A DNA stretch of 64,000 nt from Novibacillus thermophilus (GCF_002005165.1 NZ_CP019699.1:1922001-1986000), one strand, 5' to 3'; positions 17,418-26,885 are shown, counted from the stretch's first letter. The notes: generated by a model from the letters alone, not told the origin. Numbers and translations: made by a program.

Positions 17418-18689
17418 ATGACGGATTGGAAAGAAAAGATTATATCCTGGATGGAACGTGCGGAACCTGTTGCCACGAAGTGGTTGAGTCAGCTCGTACA
17501 GTGCGACAGTACGACTGGACGTGAAAAAGACGCACAGCGGATTACGCGGGACATCTTAGTCGAGATGGGTGCCAAAGTCGACATGTGGGAACCGGAAGGA
17601 GATACGCTGATAAACCATCCTTTGTTTAATACGACGAGGACTGATTTTACAGACAGTCCGAATGTCGTCGGGGTGTTTAAAGGAACAGGTGGCGGAAGAT
17701 CCATGATCTTAAACGGCCACATTGATGTAGTGCCAGAGGGTGACCGGGAACAGTGGGAGAGTGACCCTTGGAGCGGAACAGTGAAGAAAGGGAAACTTTA
17801 CGGGCGCGGCAGCACGGACATGAAAGGGGGCAATGTGGCTGCTCTGCTGGCGGTCAAGTGTTTGACAGACTTGCGTGTCCGGTTAAAGGGGGATGTGATT
17901 TTCGAAAGCGTGATCGAAGAAGAGAGTGGAGGGGCAGGCTCCCTTGCAGCGGCGCTCCGTGGATACCGCGCAGACGCGGCCATTATCCCCGAACCGACGG
18001 ACATGAAAATATTCCCGAAAACGCAGGGTTCTATGTGGTTCCGGCTATACGTGCCAGGCTTGTCTGCCCACGGGGGAACGCGGTACGAAGGCGTCAGCGC
18101 CATCGACAAAGCGTTTCTCGTCGTCCAGGCCATTCGCAAGCTGGAGGAGGAGCGGAATGCTGAGATTCAAGATCCCCTCTATGCCCAAACGCCGATTCCT
18201 GTACCCATTAATATCGGGAAAATCAAGGGTGGAAGCTGGCCGTCGGCGGTTGCCGACGAAGTCGTTTTGGAAGGGAGGATGGGTGTCAAACCTGAAGAAG
18301 ACCTTGTTGCTGCCCGTGAATCTTTGGAACGCGCGATACGTAAACTTTGCCAGCAAGATGAGTGGTTGGAGAAACATCCGGTAAAAGTTGAATGGTTCGG
18401 AGCTCGATGGGTCCCGAGCAACTTGAGTTCAGAACACCCTTTGATTCGTTCGCTGAGTGAACAGTATCAAACGGTCATGGACCAAGAACCAGAGATAGAA
18501 GCGTCACCTTGGGCGACAGATGCTGGCATGTTGCAGACAGCAGCGAAGACACCGACTGTTGTGTTTGGACCTGGCGTCACGGCGGTAGCTCACTATCCAA
18601 ATGAATACATCCCTCTGCAGCGGATTCTGGATTGTGCGAAAGTGATCGCTCTCACGTTGATCCATTGGTGCGGGATAGACGACTGTTAA
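17418..18689 (+). CDS. M20 family metallopeptidase (ArgE/DapE/ACY1-like deacylase)
   Basis: A 423-residue di-zinc amidohydrolase. Metal-binding motifs are NGHIDVVPEGD (His and the catalytic Asp), YGRGSTDMKGG (bridging Asp) and IEEESGGAGS (catalytic Glu and ligand). The lid domain contains GLSAHGGTRYEGV. Such enzymes remove acyl groups from N-acyl amino acids or cleave dipeptides. GGAAAGGGG precedes the ATG and a terminator follows directly. It is the last gene of the sigma-54 operon, so it likely acts on a product or relative of the substrate handled by the carbamoylase at the front of the operon. Confidence 0.88.
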   Translation: MTDWKEKIISWMERAEPVATKWLSQLVQCDSTTGREKDAQRITRDILVEMGAKVDMWEPEGDTLINHPLFNTTRTDFTDSPNVVGVFKGTGGGRSMILNGHIDVVPEGDREQWESDPWSGTVKKGKLYGRGSTDMKGGNVAALLAVKCLTDLRVRLKGDVIFESVIEEESGGAGSLAAALRGYRADAAIIPEPTDMKIFPKTQGSMWFRLYVPGLSAHGGTRYEGVSAIDKAFLVVQAIRKLEEERNAEIQDPLYAQTPIPVPINIGKIKGGSWPSAVADEVVLEGRMGVKPEEDLVAARESLERAIRKLCQQDEWLEKHPVKVEWFGARWVPSNLSSEHPLIRSLSEQYQTVMDQEPEIEASPWATDAGMLQTAAKTPTVVFGPGVTAVAHYPNEYIPLQRILDCAKVIALTLIHWCGIDDC

Positions 18690-18695
18690 ATTTTT

Positions 18696-18719
18696 AGCGG
18701 GTCAAACCGCTTTTTTTTT
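18696..18719 (+). terminator. Rho-independent terminator of the carbamoylase operon
   Basis: AGCGG, loop GTCAAA, CCGCT, followed by nine T residues, seven bases after the M20 stop. Confidence 0.8.
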
Positions 18720-18829
18720 GTTTTGGGCCAGGGGCATGTGGAGAAGTTAGGGCTAGGTTAGTCTGTCGGCTTGTCAGGCAATTTTTGATAAAATGGCAAG
18801 TAAACAAAGGCACAAAGGAGTTAACACCT

Positions 18830-19834
18830 ATGATCTCTTTGAGCGTACTCGATCAATCCCCTATTGCTAGCGGGAGCCATGCACGGGAGGCGCTGCGGCA
18901 AACGGTTCAACTCGCCCAAGCGGCGGAGCGGTTAGGCTATAGGCGGTTTTGGGTGTCCGAGCACCACGATGCGACGACGCTGGCAGGTTCGACGCCGGAA
19001 GTGCTCATCGCCCACCTGGCAGCTCGGACGAAGCGCATCCGTGTAGGCTCCGGCGGTGTAATGCTCCCCCATTACAGCGCGTACAAAGTGGCGGAAAACT
19101 TCCGCATGTTGGAAGCCCTCTACCCGCACCGAATTGACCTAGGGATTGGACGGGCCCCTGGCGGGATGCCCCTTGCGACGATGGCACTGAATGAAGGAAA
19201 GGAACGCCATGTCGATATCTACCCTCAGCAAGTGGAAGATCTCATCGGGTATTTAACGGATTCCCTCCCCGACAACCACCGTTTTCACGGGCTCACGGCA
19301 ACGCCTGTCGTAGACTCGGTTCCGGAGATGTGGCTCCTCGGTTCTAGCGGCGGGAGTGCGACAGTCGCGGCCGAAAATGGGATCGCCTATTCGTTTGCCC
19401 ACTTTATTAACGGGGAAGGTGGGGAAGAGGTCGTGCGGGCGTACAAGCGGCAGTTCCAGCCGTCGCCACTCCTGGACGAGCCGAAGACGAGTGTGGCGAT
19501 TTTCGTCGTCTGCGCGGAAACTGACGACGAAGCCGACCGCATCGCGTCCAGCCTCGATTTGTCTCTCTTAATGATCGCCAACGGGCAAAAATCGGACGGA
19601 ACGCCGACGATAGAGGCGGCGCAATCGTATCCGTACACCCCGTTTGAGTTGGCGCACGTGCGGGAAAACCGCAAGCGGATGATCGTCGGCAGCCCGGCGA
19701 CGGTGAAACGACGCATTGAGGCGCTGGCTGCAGCTTACGACACGGAGGAAGTGGTGGCTGTGACGATTACGCACAGTTTTGAACACCGCCTCCGGTCGTA
19801 CGAGCTGTTGGCCGACGTCTTCCAACTGAACTGA
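18830..19834 (+). CDS. LLM class flavin-dependent oxidoreductase (bacterial luciferase-like, MsnO8 family)
   Basis: A 334-residue luciferase-like monooxygenase fold. Visible hallmarks are LSVLDQSPI at the start, RFWVSEHHDATTLAGSTPEVLI and GSGGVMLPHYSAYKVAENFRMLEALYPHRIDLGIGRAPG, all typical of the MsnO8 subgroup. These use reduced flavin, but most members have no known substrate. The start at 18830 is set by AAAGGAG ten bases upstream; a longer in-frame TTG at 18785 has no ribosome binding site. It stands apart from its neighbours, after a terminator, so it is probably transcribed alone. Confidence 0.9.
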   Translation: MISLSVLDQSPIASGSHAREALRQTVQLAQAAERLGYRRFWVSEHHDATTLAGSTPEVLIAHLAARTKRIRVGSGGVMLPHYSAYKVAENFRMLEALYPHRIDLGIGRAPGGMPLATMALNEGKERHVDIYPQQVEDLIGYLTDSLPDNHRFHGLTATPVVDSVPEMWLLGSSGGSATVAAENGIAYSFAHFINGEGGEEVVRAYKRQFQPSPLLDEPKTSVAIFVVCAETDDEADRIASSLDLSLLMIANGQKSDGTPTIEAAQSYPYTPFELAHVRENRKRMIVGSPATVKRRIEALAAAYDTEEVVAVTITHSFEHRLRSYELLADVFQLN

Positions 19835-19970
19835 TGGAAACCGATGTCCGCAAAGCTGTCACGTGACGATAAATGGCCGTTTGGACAAAAAAGGAAGGGA
19901 TGTGGCATGCTTTGTCGAATGTGACATACAAGAAGAGTGTGTCAGGAGATGACAAAGGAGGCTTTTTCAG

Positions 19971-20975
19971 ATGAAAGCGATCGTTTTGAGAGAGATTGGC
20001 GGGCCACAGCGATTGAAATACGAAGACGTGGACGACCCGACCCCCAGTCGGAAAGAAGTGGTCGTCCGCCTGCACACAGCGGCCCTCAACCGCCGGGACG
20101 TCTTTGTCACGTACGGGCAGTATCCGGGAATCCGGTTGCCGGCCATCCCCGGCTCCGACGGTGCGGGGATCGTGGTGGACGCAGGAGTTGAGGTGAAGCA
20201 TGTCGCAATAGGCAGTGAGGTGGTGATCTACCCCGGACTGGACTGGGGAGACGACGTCGGGAAGAAGGGCCTCCACTTCCACATTCTCGGCGTGCCGACT
20301 GACGGAACATTCGCTCAGTACGTGAAAGTGCCGGCGGAGAACGTGTATCCCAAGCCTCCGCATTTGTCCTGGGAGGAAGCAGCGGCTTTGCCCCTCGCCG
20401 GATTGACAGCTTACCGCGCCCTTGTGACGAAGGGTCAGGTAAAGAAAGGGGAGACTGTCCTCGTCCCAGGCGTCGGCGGCGGGGTCGCCACGGTTCTGGT
20501 TCAGTTTGCGAAAGCTCTCGGCGCACGCGTGTATGTCACATCCAGTCAGGATGAAAAGATTGACAGAGCGAAAACCCTCGGCGCTGACGGGGGAGTGAAT
20601 TATACCGAGGAAGACTGGCCGAAAAAATTGAAAGAGTTGACCGGCGGTGTCGATCTCTCGGTCGACAGCATCGGCGGGGACGTGTTCGACAAGCTCATGT
20701 CACTCGGGCGCATCGGAAGCCGTATCGTGACGTTCGGCGCGACGAAAGGACCCGTGCCGCAACTGGTAATGCCGAAACTGTTTTTGAAGGAAATCACCGT
20801 GCTCGGAACGACGATGGGCAGCCCGCAAGAATTTCGGGAAATGCTCGCCCTTGTGGAGCGGCACCGCATCCGCCCTGTCCTGGACAACACGTATCCACTG
20901 ACTGACGTGTCTGTTGCGATGCACCGCATGGAAAAGGGCGACAACTTCGGGAAAATTGCCCTCTCGATTCCCTAG
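19971..20975 (+). CDS. Zinc-free medium-chain dehydrogenase/reductase, quinone oxidoreductase-like
   Basis: A 334-residue MDR protein. N-terminal GroES-like fold with ALNRRDVFVTYGQYPGIRLPAIPGSDGAG. The Rossmann motif GVGGGVATVLVQFAKALGARV lies near residue 165. The sequence lacks the structural-zinc cysteine cluster of classical alcohol dehydrogenases and ends LEKGDNFGKI-like, as in NADPH-dependent quinone or enoyl reductases. Predicted to reduce a quinone or alpha,beta-unsaturated carbonyl with NADPH in the cytosol. AAAGGAGG lies before the ATG. It may be co-transcribed with the thioesterase 42 bases downstream. Confidence 0.87.
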   Translation: MKAIVLREIGGPQRLKYEDVDDPTPSRKEVVVRLHTAALNRRDVFVTYGQYPGIRLPAIPGSDGAGIVVDAGVEVKHVAIGSEVVIYPGLDWGDDVGKKGLHFHILGVPTDGTFAQYVKVPAENVYPKPPHLSWEEAAALPLAGLTAYRALVTKGQVKKGETVLVPGVGGGVATVLVQFAKALGARVYVTSSQDEKIDRAKTLGADGGVNYTEEDWPKKLKELTGGVDLSVDSIGGDVFDKLMSLGRIGSRIVTFGATKGPVPQLVMPKLFLKEITVLGTTMGSPQEFREMLALVERHRIRPVLDNTYPLTDVSVAMHRMEKGDNFGKIALSIP

Positions 20976-21017
20976 CCATGTCTGAAAAACGCCATTTTGC
21001 TGTAGGAGTGGGAGACA

Positions 21018-21416
21018 ATGGTCCATGAAACGCCTATCCGCGTCCGATTCGGAGAAACCGACCTGCTCGGGCATGTGAACAACGTCAGTTTTTTCTCTTA
21101 CCTGGAGCATGCCCGGGTCCAGTTTTTTAAGGAATTGACTCGTCAACTGGATCACAAGACGTGGCGGTATATTTTAGCTTCGATCAAATGTGATTTTTTG
21201 GCTCAGGTGTATTTCGATCAATCCCTTCGCGTCGTGACAAAGGTGAGCCGCATCGGCAACAAAAGCTTTGACCTGGAGCAGCCGATTGTTGACAGCGAAA
21301 CAGGGAATCTCGTGGCGAAAGGACATTCAACCATCGTTTACTTTGACTTTAAAGAACAAAAGAGCCAGCCGATCCCGGAGCACATCAGGGAAGCGCTGGC
21401 CCAGTACGTGGAGTAA
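21018..21416 (+). CDS. Acyl-CoA thioesterase, hotdog fold (4HBT/YbgC type)
   Basis: A 132-residue single hotdog domain. The catalytic region VRFGETDLLGHVNNVSFFSYLEHARVQFF includes the Asp of the 4-hydroxybenzoyl-CoA thioesterase group and the conserved helix that follows. It should hydrolyse an acyl-CoA to acid and CoA in the cytoplasm. The chain length preference is not apparent. The ATG is preceded by GGAGTGGGAG. It lies between a quinone-reductase-like gene and a cyclo-ligase-like gene, all same strand, with no obvious pathway link. Confidence 0.88.
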   Translation: MVHETPIRVRFGETDLLGHVNNVSFFSYLEHARVQFFKELTRQLDHKTWRYILASIKCDFLAQVYFDQSLRVVTKVSRIGNKSFDLEQPIVDSETGNLVAKGHSTIVYFDFKEQKSQPIPEHIREALAQYVE

Positions 21417-21506
21417 AACCTGCAGACCCCCGACATGATGCGCTCGTGGTTCGGGCATCCATTGACGATTCGCGTACTGTAGCGATTGGCAAGGAGTGGA
21501 GCTTTG

Positions 21507-22232
21507 ATGACGGATGGAAAGGACGACATTCGGCGACGGGTGTGGCGCGCGATGGAGGAGAAAAAAGTAGGGCGTTTTCCTTTCCCGCTCCAGCACCGCA
21601 TTCCCAACTTTAAAGGAGCGGAAGTCGCGGCAAGGCGCATTGCCACACTGCCGGTCTATTCTAAAGCGGAGACGGTCAAAGTTAACCCTGACGCGCCGCA
21701 ACTGCCTCTGCGGGCGCAAGTGCTCGCTGACGGCAAAACGCTCCTCGTCCCTACGCCCCGGTTGAAAGCTGGTTTCATCCAAGTGAAATCGGAGTGGGTG
21801 CCACCGGGAGAAGAGAGGAAAGCGGCGAGCTTAAGCCGTATGCGCGCGTACGGACGAGAACTTCCCCTCTCTGAACTCCCGCGTATCGACCTGTTTGTCG
21901 TCGGGTCTGTCGCTGTTCACCGTGACGGGCGCCGGTTGGGAAAGGGAGAGGGGTACGCAGACAGGGAATACGCCATTATACGCGAACTCGGTCATCCAGA
22001 AGTGCCGGTGGCGGGAACTGTTCACTCTATCCAAGTGGTGGAGGACGACTTTCCAGTTTTTCCGCACGATTTGACAGTGGATTGGATCGCCACGGAAAAA
22101 GAACTGATCGAGACGAAGTCGCCTTACCCCAAACCGTCAGGTATTGAGTGGGGCGATGTCACGGAAGAAGAGCTGAAAGCGATGCCTGTTCTGGAAGACC
22201 TCAGACAGACGCTCCGACAGGAGAAAGACTGA
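21507..22232 (+). CDS. 5-formyltetrahydrofolate cyclo-ligase-like protein (MTHFSD type)
   Basis: About 241 residues related to 5-formyltetrahydrofolate cyclo-ligase. It has DIRRRVWRAMEEKKVGRFPFPLQHRIPNFKGAE at the start, DGKTLLVPTPRL in the middle and a glycine-rich GRRLGKGEGYADREYAI motif that corresponds to the ATP-binding G(K)GxGYYD segment. The family resemblance is clear, but several members of this subgroup are not proven cyclo-ligases. AAGGAG lies 10 bases before ATG 21507; an upstream TTG at 21486 overlaps that site. A terminator follows. Confidence 0.82.
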   Translation: MTDGKDDIRRRVWRAMEEKKVGRFPFPLQHRIPNFKGAEVAARRIATLPVYSKAETVKVNPDAPQLPLRAQVLADGKTLLVPTPRLKAGFIQVKSEWVPPGEERKAASLSRMRAYGRELPLSELPRIDLFVVGSVAVHRDGRRLGKGEGYADREYAIIRELGHPEVPVAGTVHSIQVVEDDFPVFPHDLTVDWIATEKELIETKSPYPKPSGIEWGDVTEEELKAMPVLEDLRQTLRQEKD

Positions 22233-22267
22233 CATGGCGCACGGAATACAATTTTTACATTGATCAA

Positions 22268-22299
22268 GGACTGCCATTGGACGGTAGTCCGCTTTTTTT
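22268..22299 (+). terminator. Rho-independent terminator after the cyclo-ligase-like gene
   Basis: GGACTGCC, 7-base loop, GGTAGTCC (one imperfect pair), GC, then seven T residues. Confidence 0.78.
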
Positions 22300-22387
22300 A
22301 GCACATTTTTGCTCCTTTTGTCCCATTTTGAAAAGATAAATTATTGCTACAATGAAAAGACGAGCGAAAAGTGACAGGTTTTGAAGG

Positions 22388-24370
22388 ATGGCGGCGAAAA
22401 TGACTCATAGAGTAAAGAGGGTTCGACATTGGATGCGAAAACAGTTGGACTCTTTGTACCAGTTCTGGCAGGGGGTCCTTGAGAAGTACCCGATCATCGT
22501 CACCGTTTATACCATTTTTTCGTGGATATCCATCTTCGTGTTCCTGCTCAGTTTCATTTTTCTGGAAGATTCCCGCACGGTGTTTGTCCAGTTTTTGTGG
22601 TCGTTTTACGTCTTGTTACAGTTTTGGTTAATCTGCCGGAGTAAGACTCTCCCGTGGAAGCGGTACGTGGCATTTTTTCTCGCTGGCGCATGGCTTGTCG
22701 CGCCGTTTACGAATGGCGTCGTGCAATTGTTTCACCTTGTGTTCGGCGGTCAAACGTCAGATTTGTGGAGCACAGCTGTTTTGACGCCAATCGCGGAAGA
22801 AGTGTTCAAGTTGATCCCGGTCGGCGTTTATTTGTTTTTGTCGCGGCGGGCGTCGTCCCTCAGTCTGTCCGATTATGTCCTCATTGGAGCGGCAACGGGC
22901 GCAGGGTTTCAATTTTTGGAGGAGACGGCCCGCCGTCTCACGTCCGGCTTTATCGGGTACGGCCAATCACTGTTTGGCCAAGTCATTCAATGGGACGTTT
23001 TTTCCCTGTTTCCCGGGTATTTTGAAGAAAGTTTTTTGCCGACGCGAATGACGTCCAGCCATGCCGTGTTGACGGCGTTAGTCGTGCTCGGCATCGGAAT
23101 CGCGGTCAGATGGCGTCGCCGTTTGAATCTGTTTGCCTACGCCATTCCGGTCGTATTTCTAGCGCTCGTGACGTTAGACCACGCGGTGTGGAACGGGCAG
23201 TACAGGTTTCCAGATTGGGTCCTGTCTGTCCACGATGCGCTGGGGAACGGTTACGCCGCGAAACCGTTGCTCCTCCTCCTCATCGCCTGTGCCGTTGCGC
23301 ACGATTACTGGGTGCTGAACCGAATTCGCCAGGAACTGCCCCTCCTCAACGGGGAGGTACGGTTGAACCCGTTCTCGGAACTGTGGGTGTTGTGCCGCGC
23401 TTTCGTGAAGGAACGGTATACAATCGGATACTTGTGGGCGTTTTACCGGGAGCGGAAGGAACTCGGGTTTACGTTGCTGTACGGCAATGACGAAGCCCGG
23501 GAAAACCTTCCGTCCCTCCAGGAAAGTGTACGGAAATGGTACATCCCGCTCATCGCCTTGGCGTGTGTATGTGTGATTACCTTCACCCTTATCGTGTGGG
23601 TCGGCACTTGGGTGACGTCTGACCCGGCTTGTTTTGCGTGTCTGTTCGACGGTTTGCAAAGGTGGTGGGACGGTTTAGAATGGTACGAGAAAGGGGCGCT
23701 CGTCCTGGGAGCGTTTGCCCTGTCGTACCCGCTTTTGGGCTTCTGGTCTGCCGTCGGGCTCGCAACGACGGCCGTCGGCATCGCGGGCAGCGGAAGGGAA
23801 ATCGCCGATGTCATCCGTCACCCGGACAAACTGCGCGATCCCGAGTACGCCCTAGCTGCCATTGTCGCCGTCGGGCTCAGCCGCATTCCCGGGGCGAGAA
23901 TTGTCACCCGAAAGGTGTTGCCGACGGCGTCCGGGCTCACGCGGTATGAGCTGACGACGGCTGCCGGTCTCACGTACCGTGTGACCCTCGGGAGCCGCGG
24001 TGAGCTGCGGTCTGTCTTCGCCAAAATCGAGCCGCACCACATCGGCAGAGGGTCTAACACGAATCAGGCGTCTCGGGATTTTGCCCGTTCGCTGGGGAAA
24101 CCGACGGACGACGCCGGCCACGGTATCGGCAGAAACCTCGGCGGCCCTGGAGGGAAAACGTCGTTCAATATTTTCCCCCAATCCCCCCATGTCAACAGGG
24201 GAGCTTTCCAACAGTTTGAACAGCAAATTGTCAGGGCCGTCCAAAGCGGAAAAGACGTCTTCGTCCGGGTGGTCCCCAAGTATGCCCCCGGCGCTACGCG
24301 GCCCCACGAAATTTATTACTACGTGCGCATCGACGGAAAAACCGTTCTGCGGGTATTCCCGAATCCTTAA
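22388..24370 (+). CDS. PrsW-type membrane glutamic protease fused to a C-terminal DNA/RNA non-specific nuclease domain
   Basis: A 660-residue fusion. Residues about 30-310 are an eight- to nine-span PrsW domain with the catalytic-type TPIAEEVFKLIPVG, GAGFQFLEETARR and SSHAVLTAL. A linker and two more spans (about 400-480) follow. The final 130 residues match the Endonuclea_NS_2 toxin family, with DDAGHGIGRNLGGPGG and the NIFPQSPHVNRG catalytic patch. PrsW domains are known as one trafficking or release device of polymorphic toxins, so I infer a toxin whose nuclease is released by membrane proteolysis. The gene downstream by 15 bases is a candidate immunity gene. Start: ATG 22388 after GAAGG; ATG 22400 is possible. 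Confidence 0.82.
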   Translation: MAAKMTHRVKRVRHWMRKQLDSLYQFWQGVLEKYPIIVTVYTIFSWISIFVFLLSFIFLEDSRTVFVQFLWSFYVLLQFWLICRSKTLPWKRYVAFFLAGAWLVAPFTNGVVQLFHLVFGGQTSDLWSTAVLTPIAEEVFKLIPVGVYLFLSRRASSLSLSDYVLIGAATGAGFQFLEETARRLTSGFIGYGQSLFGQVIQWDVFSLFPGYFEESFLPTRMTSSHAVLTALVVLGIGIAVRWRRRLNLFAYAIPVVFLALVTLDHAVWNGQYRFPDWVLSVHDALGNGYAAKPLLLLLIACAVAHDYWVLNRIRQELPLLNGEVRLNPFSELWVLCRAFVKERYTIGYLWAFYRERKELGFTLLYGNDEARENLPSLQESVRKWYIPLIALACVCVITFTLIVWVGTWVTSDPACFACLFDGLQRWWDGLEWYEKGALVLGAFALSYPLLGFWSAVGLATTAVGIAGSGREIADVIRHPDKLRDPEYALAAIVAVGLSRIPGARIVTRKVLPTASGLTRYELTTAAGLTYRVTLGSRGELRSVFAKIEPHHIGRGSNTNQASRDFARSLGKPTDDAGHGIGRNLGGPGGKTSFNIFPQSPHVNRGAFQQFEQQIVRAVQSGKDVFVRVVPKYAPGATRPHEIYYYVRIDGKTVLRVFPNP

Positions 24371-24385
24371 AGGGAGGGCATAAAT

Positions 24386-25077
24386 ATGCAACCTTGCTAC
24401 GTGTTAAAGGCAGATGAATCGACGCAAAACCAAGCGGAAAACGATCTCTCTTTTGTCGGAGGGCTGCCGCGCATACCGGAAGGGGAAGAAATGCCGTCTT
24501 GCCGCTTGTGCGGAGCTCAGCTAACGTTCTTTTTTCAAGTGGCATTTCCAGAGGATCACGTGTGGGCGAACCGAACGATGGCTTTGTTTGCCTGCACGTC
24601 GTGTGCACACGAAAACCATTTTATCCCTGAAATGCTGGATGGTCCCTCGCCGGTGCGGATATTCCCGAACATTTTTTAACGTCTTACCAGAAAAATTTCA
24701 GGATCTTAGTGTTTGACACGGATCGAGGGGTTGTGCGGAGTGAGTATGAGCCGAAGGTCGCCTTTAAGCGGTGGAAGCTCGTCTCTTCACAAGCCGGAGC
24801 ACAGGAGCACAAAATCGGGGGCGAACCGAACTGGCTCTTGGAGGATGAAGCGCCGGCAACGTATCGGCAAACGGTCCCGATGTTTTTTTTAATGCAGTTG
24901 CTGGAAGGCTTCACGTTTGAGAAGTTGCCCGAGGCCCCGCCGCAAATGACCCTGGGGCTCACAGGCGAACCAGAACCGTCTCGCGATCCGTTCTACCGGC
25001 TGTTTCTGAGCAATAACCTCTACTTTTTTGGAACTGAAGACGGTGAGCCACTCGTGTACATCCTCACCCAGATTTAA
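24386..25077 (+). pseudogene. DUF1963/YwqG-like protein, candidate immunity gene, frameshifted
   Basis: Two ORFs form one gene. The first (97 residues) has FVGGLPRIPEGEEMPSCRLCGAQLTFFFQ and a CxxC pair (CTSC). It ends in a T6 run at 24672-24677. The -1 frame continues as LTSYQKNFRILVFDTDRG to the end YILTQI. One extra T gives a protein of about 230 residues. The GGLP...P-CxLCG-xL-FFxQ pattern resembles the DUF1963/YwqG family, whose members often neighbour toxins. It starts 15 bases after the PrsW-nuclease gene with GGGAGGGC as ribosome binding site, so an immunity role is likely but inferred. I do not recognise a closer family. Confidence 0.6.
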
Positions 25078-25121
25078 AGTGAAGTGGGTTTCCCCGATGT
25101 ACGCGATGGAAGCGAGGCCCT

Positions 25122-25838
25122 TCACGGCAAAAAAGGGGCGATGTAGGTTTTGACGCGGTCGATGGGGATCGCAAAGCCGATGCTTTGCGACGGGTAGACG
25201 ATGGCGGCGTTAATGCCGATCACCTCTCCGAGGACGTTGACAAGGGGCCCACCGCTGTTGCCAGGGTTTATGGCGGCATCGGTTTGAATCACTTCGCCGT
25301 AATCCCGTTCCGTCGTGTGCAGGCGGCGGTCGAGCCCGCTAACGAGGCCGACGGTCGCCGTTTGATTTAGCCCTAGCGGATTCCCCAAAGCGAGCACCCA
25401 CTCGCCAACCTCCAGGGAAGCGGAAGATCCGAGTTTGCACACGGGTACCGGTCCTTTCACCGGGAGTTTTAACACGGCCAAATCCCGCTTTGGATCTCGC
25501 CACGCAATGCGTGCTGCTGTGGTGTTTTTTTGTCTGTACGTTTGGACCTGAATCAGATCGGTTTGGCCGACCACGTGTTCGTTCGTCAGGACGTACCCGG
25601 CCGGATGGATGAAAAAGCCGGACCCGTAGTGGCGTTTAGGGGCGTCATCTTCAACGTGTACATCCGGGAAAAACAGGCGCAGCCACTGCTTATCGAGAGT
25701 GGCATGCGTGCTTGGTCGGGAATGGGTGACAATGGAGACGACACTCGGCAACACTTTGCGGACGACGCGGACAAAAGTGTTGCTCGGATGGTCCGCGGAA
25801 CGGGAACGCATGTGTGTCGGGATGCGTTTGCGTTTCAT
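25122..25838 (-). CDS. Trypsin-like serine protease of the HtrA/DegP group, no PDZ domain visible
   Basis: About 238 residues with a full S1C protease domain: His in TNEHVVG, Asp in DPKRDLAVLKL and Ser in NPGNSGGPL, the HtrA catalytic triad in order. The protein ends at IAPFLP right after the protease domain, so it lacks the PDZ domain of DegP. I see no convincing signal peptide, only a basic N-terminus. ATG 25838 is chosen over the TTG-type start at 25934 because GGGGGAG lies 6 bases before it. It would cleave damaged proteins or a specific substrate. It is convergent with the putative immunity gene. Confidence 0.87.
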   Translation of the reverse strand: MKRKRIPTHMRSRSADHPSNTFVRVVRKVLPSVVSIVTHSRPSTHATLDKQWLRLFFPDVHVEDDAPKRHYGSGFFIHPAGYVLTNEHVVGQTDLIQVQTYRQKNTTAARIAWRDPKRDLAVLKLPVKGPVPVCKLGSSASLEVGEWVLALGNPLGLNQTATVGLVSGLDRRLHTTERDYGEVIQTDAAINPGNSGGPLVNVLGEVIGINAAIVYPSQSIGFAIPIDRVKTYIAPFLP

Positions 25839-26002
25839 CCTGCTCCCCCTTGCAGTCGGTACAGTGTATGCAGGGAAGGAGGGGATAGGCACGGGGCAAA
25901 CTCCTAATTTGACATTGGAATGTGAACTGTTCAATCGTCCGGGATCGATTTATAATGGATGCAGGTACGGGAGTAAGAGAGTGAAAAGGGGAAGTGGACG
26001 TC

Positions 26003-26827
26003 ATGGTCGATGTGTCCTTGCGACGGCTGAAGACGAAGGACGAACTGGAAGAGATGCAAAGGCTGGAGGAGATGGTGTGGGGGACAGCCGCCATCCCCTT
26101 TCATCAACTCCACACCGTGAATCACAACGGCGGTCTCATTATCGGAGCATTTGTCGATGAAGAGCTGGTCGGGTTCAGTTACGGTTTTCCGGGATTTTCG
26201 AACGGACGCGTTTACTTGTGCTCTCACATGTTAGCGATTCACCCCCGGTACCGGGACCAAAAAATAGGAGAGCGGTTAAAACGGGAACAGCGGCAGCAAG
26301 CTGCCGAACTCGGCTACGATTTGGTGACGTGGACGTACGATCCACTGCAAACGCGAAACGCCTATTTGAACTTGCACAAACTGAGAGGGATTGGAGCCGT
26401 CCAGTTACCTCATCACTACGGTGAAATGGACGATGCCTTAAACGAAGGGCTGCCGTCAGACCGGTTTCTCGTAGAGTGGTGGATCGACAGTCCTCACGTC
26501 TCTCATCGCGGCGCTTCAATGACAGTCCCGCCCGTGACCGCAGACAGAAGTCTGCTCCGGGCAGAAACGAAACTCAGCGGATTTCCAGTGGCCCACCCTG
26601 GCCGCGAGTTTGAAAGTGACGAAGGGGTCTGGTTCGTACCAGTACCGGAAGCGTTTCAAGCGTTAAAAAAGCACGACCTCCCCCTTGCCCGTGACTGGCG
26701 GATGAAAACGCGTGACGTTTTCGGCCAGTTGCTTGAGAACGGCTACGTTGCCGCAGACGTCGTGCGCGGACAGGAAGCGGGCGTTTGCCATTACGTGTTT
26801 GTTCCCCGACGTCAATTAAAGATTTAA
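26003..26827 (+). CDS. GNAT acetyltransferase-like protein (COG3375 type), predicted D-amino acid N-succinyltransferase
   Basis: About 274 residues. The acyl-CoA binding core is LCSHMLAIHPRYRDQKIGERLKREQRQQA (motif A), followed by YDLVTWTYDPLQTRNAYLNLHKLRG and ending FRMKTRDVFGQLL-like. This COG3375 form of GNAT is the one found beside N-succinylamino acid racemase and an M20 hydrolase in Geobacillus. In that pathway it attaches succinate to a D-amino acid. AGGGGA lies 10 bases before ATG 26003. It is the first of a three-gene set on this strand. Substrate range is inferred from context. Confidence 0.82.
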   Translation: MVDVSLRRLKTKDELEEMQRLEEMVWGTAAIPFHQLHTVNHNGGLIIGAFVDEELVGFSYGFPGFSNGRVYLCSHMLAIHPRYRDQKIGERLKREQRQQAAELGYDLVTWTYDPLQTRNAYLNLHKLRGIGAVQLPHHYGEMDDALNEGLPSDRFLVEWWIDSPHVSHRGASMTVPPVTADRSLLRAETKLSGFPVAHPGREFESDEGVWFVPVPEAFQALKKHDLPLARDWRMKTRDVFGQLLENGYVAADVVRGQEAGVCHYVFVPRRQLKI

Positions 26828-26885
26828 TAAAGGAGCAAAGTCCTTTCCCCATAGAATCATCCATGAATGGAGCTGAGCCGAATTT

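Noticed and set aside
19903-19918. Possible third sigma-54 promoter (TGGCAT) before the quinone reductase gene
   Set aside because: The -12 GC is missing at the required 12-base distance (CG instead).
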